Source: Enterobacteriaceae bacterium 4M9 (GTDB lineage: Bacteria; Pseudomonadota; Gammaproteobacteria; Enterobacterales; Enterobacteriaceae). From it: a DNA stretch of 64,000 bases. The stretch spans positions 2,728,001 through 2,792,000 of the forward strand of contig JAADJJ010000001.1 in assembly GCA_010092695.1 (NCBI GenBank), in the 5' to 3' direction. Positions 62,271-64,000 of the stretch are shown here, piece by piece. The position numbers and the translations under genes were made by a program. Positions within the stretch are counted from its first letter, which is position 1; every line of letters begins with the position of its first letter. The notes under the pieces are model-generated. The model was not told the DNA's origin, searched no databases, and was given only the letters and a program-made list of their open reading frames with translations.

Positions 62271-63209
62271 TTACGCCGCGTGCTCGCGCTGGCGCTGCTG
62301 TTTCTCTGCGTATGCCAGCGCGGCTTCACGCACCCAGGCGCCGCGCTCCCATGCCTTTTGTTTGGCGTCGATGCGCTCGTGGTTGCACTGGCCGCGTCCG
62401 TGAATCACCTCGTTTAGCTCGCTCCAGTCAATCTCGCCAAAACGGTAATGGCCGCTCGCGTCATCCCAGGCCAGATCCGGGTCTGGCACCGTCATGCCCA
62501 GCATTTCAACCTGCGGGATGGTGTTATCCACAAAGCGCTGGCGCAGCTCGTCGTTGGTATGGCGTTTGATTTTCCATGCCAGGCTTTTCGCACTGTTGGG
62601 GGAGTTGTCGTCATTGGGGCCGAACATCATCAGCGACGGCCACCAGAAGCGGTTGATGGCGTCCTGCAGCATCTGACGTTGCGCTTCACTTCCCTGCGCC
62701 AGTGCCATGCAGGCCTCGTAGCCCTGGCGCTGGTGAAAGCTCTCTTCTTTACAGATTTTCACCATGGCTCTGGCATATGGACCGTACGAGGTACGACACA
62801 GCGCGACCTGGTTGACGATGGCAGCCCCATCCACCAGCCAGCCAATCACCGGGATATCGGCCCAGCTGAGCGTGGGGTAGTTAAAGATGGAGGAGTACTT
62901 CATGCGCCCTTCAAGCATCTTCTGGTAGAGATCTTCACGCGCGCAGCCCAGTGTCTCTGCCGCGCTGTACAGGTACAGCCCGTGCCCGGCTTCGTCCTGC
63001 ACTTTCGCCAGCAGAATGGCTTTGCGGTTAAGGGTGGGCGCACGGGTAAGCCAGTTGCCCTCCGGCAGCATTCCCACCACTTCAGAGTGGGCGTGCTGAC
63101 CAATCTGACGCACCAGTGTTTTGCGATAGTCGGCGGGCATCCAGTCCTGAGGCTCAATAGCGCACTCACGTGCGATGCTGGCCTCAAAGCGTTCTTGTTG
63201 CGAAGTCAT
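62271..63209 (-). CDS. paaA: Phenylacetyl-CoA epoxidase catalytic subunit PaaA
   Basis: 312 residues. Di-iron ligands are in the two helical pairs around QDEAGHGLYLYSAAE and CKEESFHQRQGYEACMA (E-x2-H patterns). It inserts one oxygen into the ring of phenylacetyl-CoA. ATG 63209 is chosen; a GTG one codon earlier is closer to AAGG and may be used. First gene of the paaABCDEFGHIK operon, divergent from paaZ. Confidence 0.96.
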   Translation of the reverse strand: MTSQQERFEASIARECAIEPQDWMPADYRKTLVRQIGQHAHSEVVGMLPEGNWLTRAPTLNRKAILLAKVQDEAGHGLYLYSAAETLGCAREDLYQKMLEGRMKYSSIFNYPTLSWADIPVIGWLVDGAAIVNQVALCRTSYGPYARAMVKICKEESFHQRQGYEACMALAQGSEAQRQMLQDAINRFWWPSLMMFGPNDDNSPNSAKSLAWKIKRHTNDELRQRFVDNTIPQVEMLGMTVPDPDLAWDDASGHYRFGEIDWSELNEVIHGRGQCNHERIDAKQKAWERGAWVREAALAYAEKQQRQREHAA

Positions 63210-63252
63210 CACGGCATCACCTTATGATTCCAGATAAAACAAATTCAACATC

Positions 63253-63267
63253 AAAACGAATCACTTC
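63253..63267 (-). promoter_or_regulatory. Candidate PaaX box near paaA
   Basis: On the minus strand GTGATTCGT sits in a 15-nt window agreeing with about 12 positions of the PaaX consensus as I recall it (core RTGATTCGY). It lies 44-58 bp upstream of paaA. Confidence 0.6.
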
Positions 63268-63323
63268 ATAAAACAAACGTTACAAATAAGTTAACTTAAT
63301 GTACAAAGCACTTAGGGTTATTC

Positions 63324-63339
63324 TGTGAGTGCAGTCACG
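63324..63339. promoter_or_regulatory. Candidate CRP site in the paaA-paaZ region
   Basis: TGTGA-N6-TCACG is one mismatch from the CRP core TGTGA-N6-TCACA. CRP is known to activate paa promoters in E. coli. Confidence 0.65.
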
Positions 63340-63437
63340 ATAAATATCAACTTACACATATTAATCAACAAATTATGGCTTTAGAGGCATCAATCCACGA
63401 TCACGTTGTTAATAAATTATTAATTACTCGCTTGATT

Positions 63438-63452
63438 TTTGTGATTCGTAAT
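63438..63452 (+). promoter_or_regulatory. Candidate PaaX box near paaZ
   Basis: TTTGTGATTCGTAAT agrees with about 14 of 15 positions of the recalled PaaX consensus. It lies 49 bp before paaZ, in inverted orientation to the box near paaA. Confidence 0.7.
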
Positions 63453-63500
63453 TCAACCATTAGTGAGTAATTCAGTAACATTTAACGGGAGCGCATTATC

Positions 63501-64000
63501 ATGCAGCAGTTAGCCAGTTATCTTTGTGGCACGTGGCAAACCGGTCGCAGTGCTGAGCGAACCATCTATCACGCCGTGAGCGGCGACGCGCTGTGGAGTG
63601 TCACAAGCGAAGGGCTGGATATGGCCGCCGCACGCCGTTTCGCTATTGATAAAGGGGGCAAGGCACTGCGCGCGATGACGTTTATTCAGCGCGCCGCCAT
63701 GCTCAAAGCGGTGGCAAAACACCTGCTGGCAGAAAAGGAACATTTCTATGCCATTTCCGCTGAAACCGGTGCCACCCGCGCCGACAGTTGGGTGGATATT
63801 GAAGGCGGCATTGGCACCCTGTTCGCCTATGCCGGTATGGGCAACCGCGAGTTACCGGACGACACGCTATGGCCGGAAGATGAACTGATTCCGTTGTCAA
63901 AACAGGGCGGCTTTGCCGCCCGCCACGTGCTGACCTCGCGCGAGGGCGTCGCGGTACACATCAATGCCTTTAACTTCCCTTGCTGGGGCATGCTGGAAAA
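63501..64000 (+). CDS. paaZ: Bifunctional oxepin-CoA hydrolase/semialdehyde dehydrogenase PaaZ (partial)
   Basis: The first 166 residues of an E. coli-type PaaZ (681 residues) run off the right edge. The N-terminus MQQLASYLCGTWQTGRS and the aldehyde-dehydrogenase segment VHINAFNFPCWGMLEK match the E. coli enzyme closely. PaaZ opens the oxepin ring by its C-terminal hydratase domain and oxidises the semialdehyde by the N-terminal dehydrogenase. GGGAG lies 9 bp before the ATG. It is divergent from paaA with PaaX and CRP sites between. Confidence 0.96.
   Translation, partial: MQQLASYLCGTWQTGRSAERTIYHAVSGDALWSVTSEGLDMAAARRFAIDKGGKALRAMTFIQRAAMLKAVAKHLLAEKEHFYAISAETGATRADSWVDIEGGIGTLFAYAGMGNRELPDDTLWPEDELIPLSKQGGFAARHVLTSREGVAVHINAFNFPCWGMLE

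Noticed and set aside
1..64000. tRNA, rRNA and insertion sequences
   Set aside because: I recognised no cloverleaf, rRNA segment, transposase or flanking inverted repeats; a tRNA or IS scan would be the decisive check.

Overview
The window is a chromosomal segment of a member of the Enterobacteriaceae. Gene content and order follow the E. coli K-12 30-32 min region (rlhA-sutR-ydcO, tehAB, ydcK-rimL, opgD, ydcJ, ydcF, hrpA, azoR, ynbABCD, paaYX, paa catabolic operon, paaZ), and proteins align end to end from memory. Accessory genes (pcaHG-pcaQ, hpxO, frmRA, mmuPM, a TPR glycosyltransferase, an I-F CRISPR relic) and a moderately high GC content indicate a relative such as Cronobacter, Siccibacter, Franconibacter or Enterobacter rather than E. 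coli. The species cannot be fixed from this sequence alone.

Layout. 1-4800: an AraC-type regulator fused to a glycosidase-like domain (runs off the left edge), a divergent M20 amidohydrolase and a frameshifted MFS transporter. 4850-9360: rlhA, a membrane/coiled-coil protein, sutR and ydcO. 9400-17450: TPR glycosyltransferase, MscS-type channel, tehBA, ydcK, rimL, a VOC protein and a lone hpxO. 17700-21700: opgD, then a LysR regulator divergent from a saccharopine-dehydrogenase-like gene. 21900-31600: two relics of a type I-F CRISPR locus (a leader with one repeat, and a decayed five-repeat array) bracket an esterase, ydcJ, pcaHG-pcaQ, a DUF1471 protein and mmuPM. No cas gene is present. 31600-37000: frmRA, then an AT-rich stretch with prophage debris (DnaT-like fragment, DicA-like repressor), then ydcF. 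37000-44900: an MHS-family transporter, an exported protein, hrpA, azoR and another exported protein. 45300-51000: a six-gene lipid-type operon (ynbA, ynbB, a PlsC-like gene, ynbC, ynbD with a frameshifted tail, and a small membrane protein). 51100-64000: paaY, paaX, small envelope genes, a secreted protein with fourteen exact 13-residue repeats, and paaK-I-H-G-F-E-D-C-B-A divergent from paaZ (cut by the right edge).

Theme. Much of the window handles aromatic or one-carbon substrates: ring opening of protocatechuate (pcaHG), phenylacetate (paa), possible benzoate import (ydcO), urate (hpxO) and formaldehyde (frmRA). The paa operon lacks paaJ, so the thiolase that serves both the phenylacetate and beta-ketoadipate pathways must be encoded elsewhere if the route works. 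Candidate operators are visible for PcaQ, MetJ, FrmR, SutR, PaaX and CRP.

Most interesting items: the leader-plus-single-repeat CRISPR remnant, the paaJ gap, the uncharacterised ynb lipid operon with its extra acyltransferase, the two frameshifts (MFS gene, ynbD), and the perfectly regular repeat protein.
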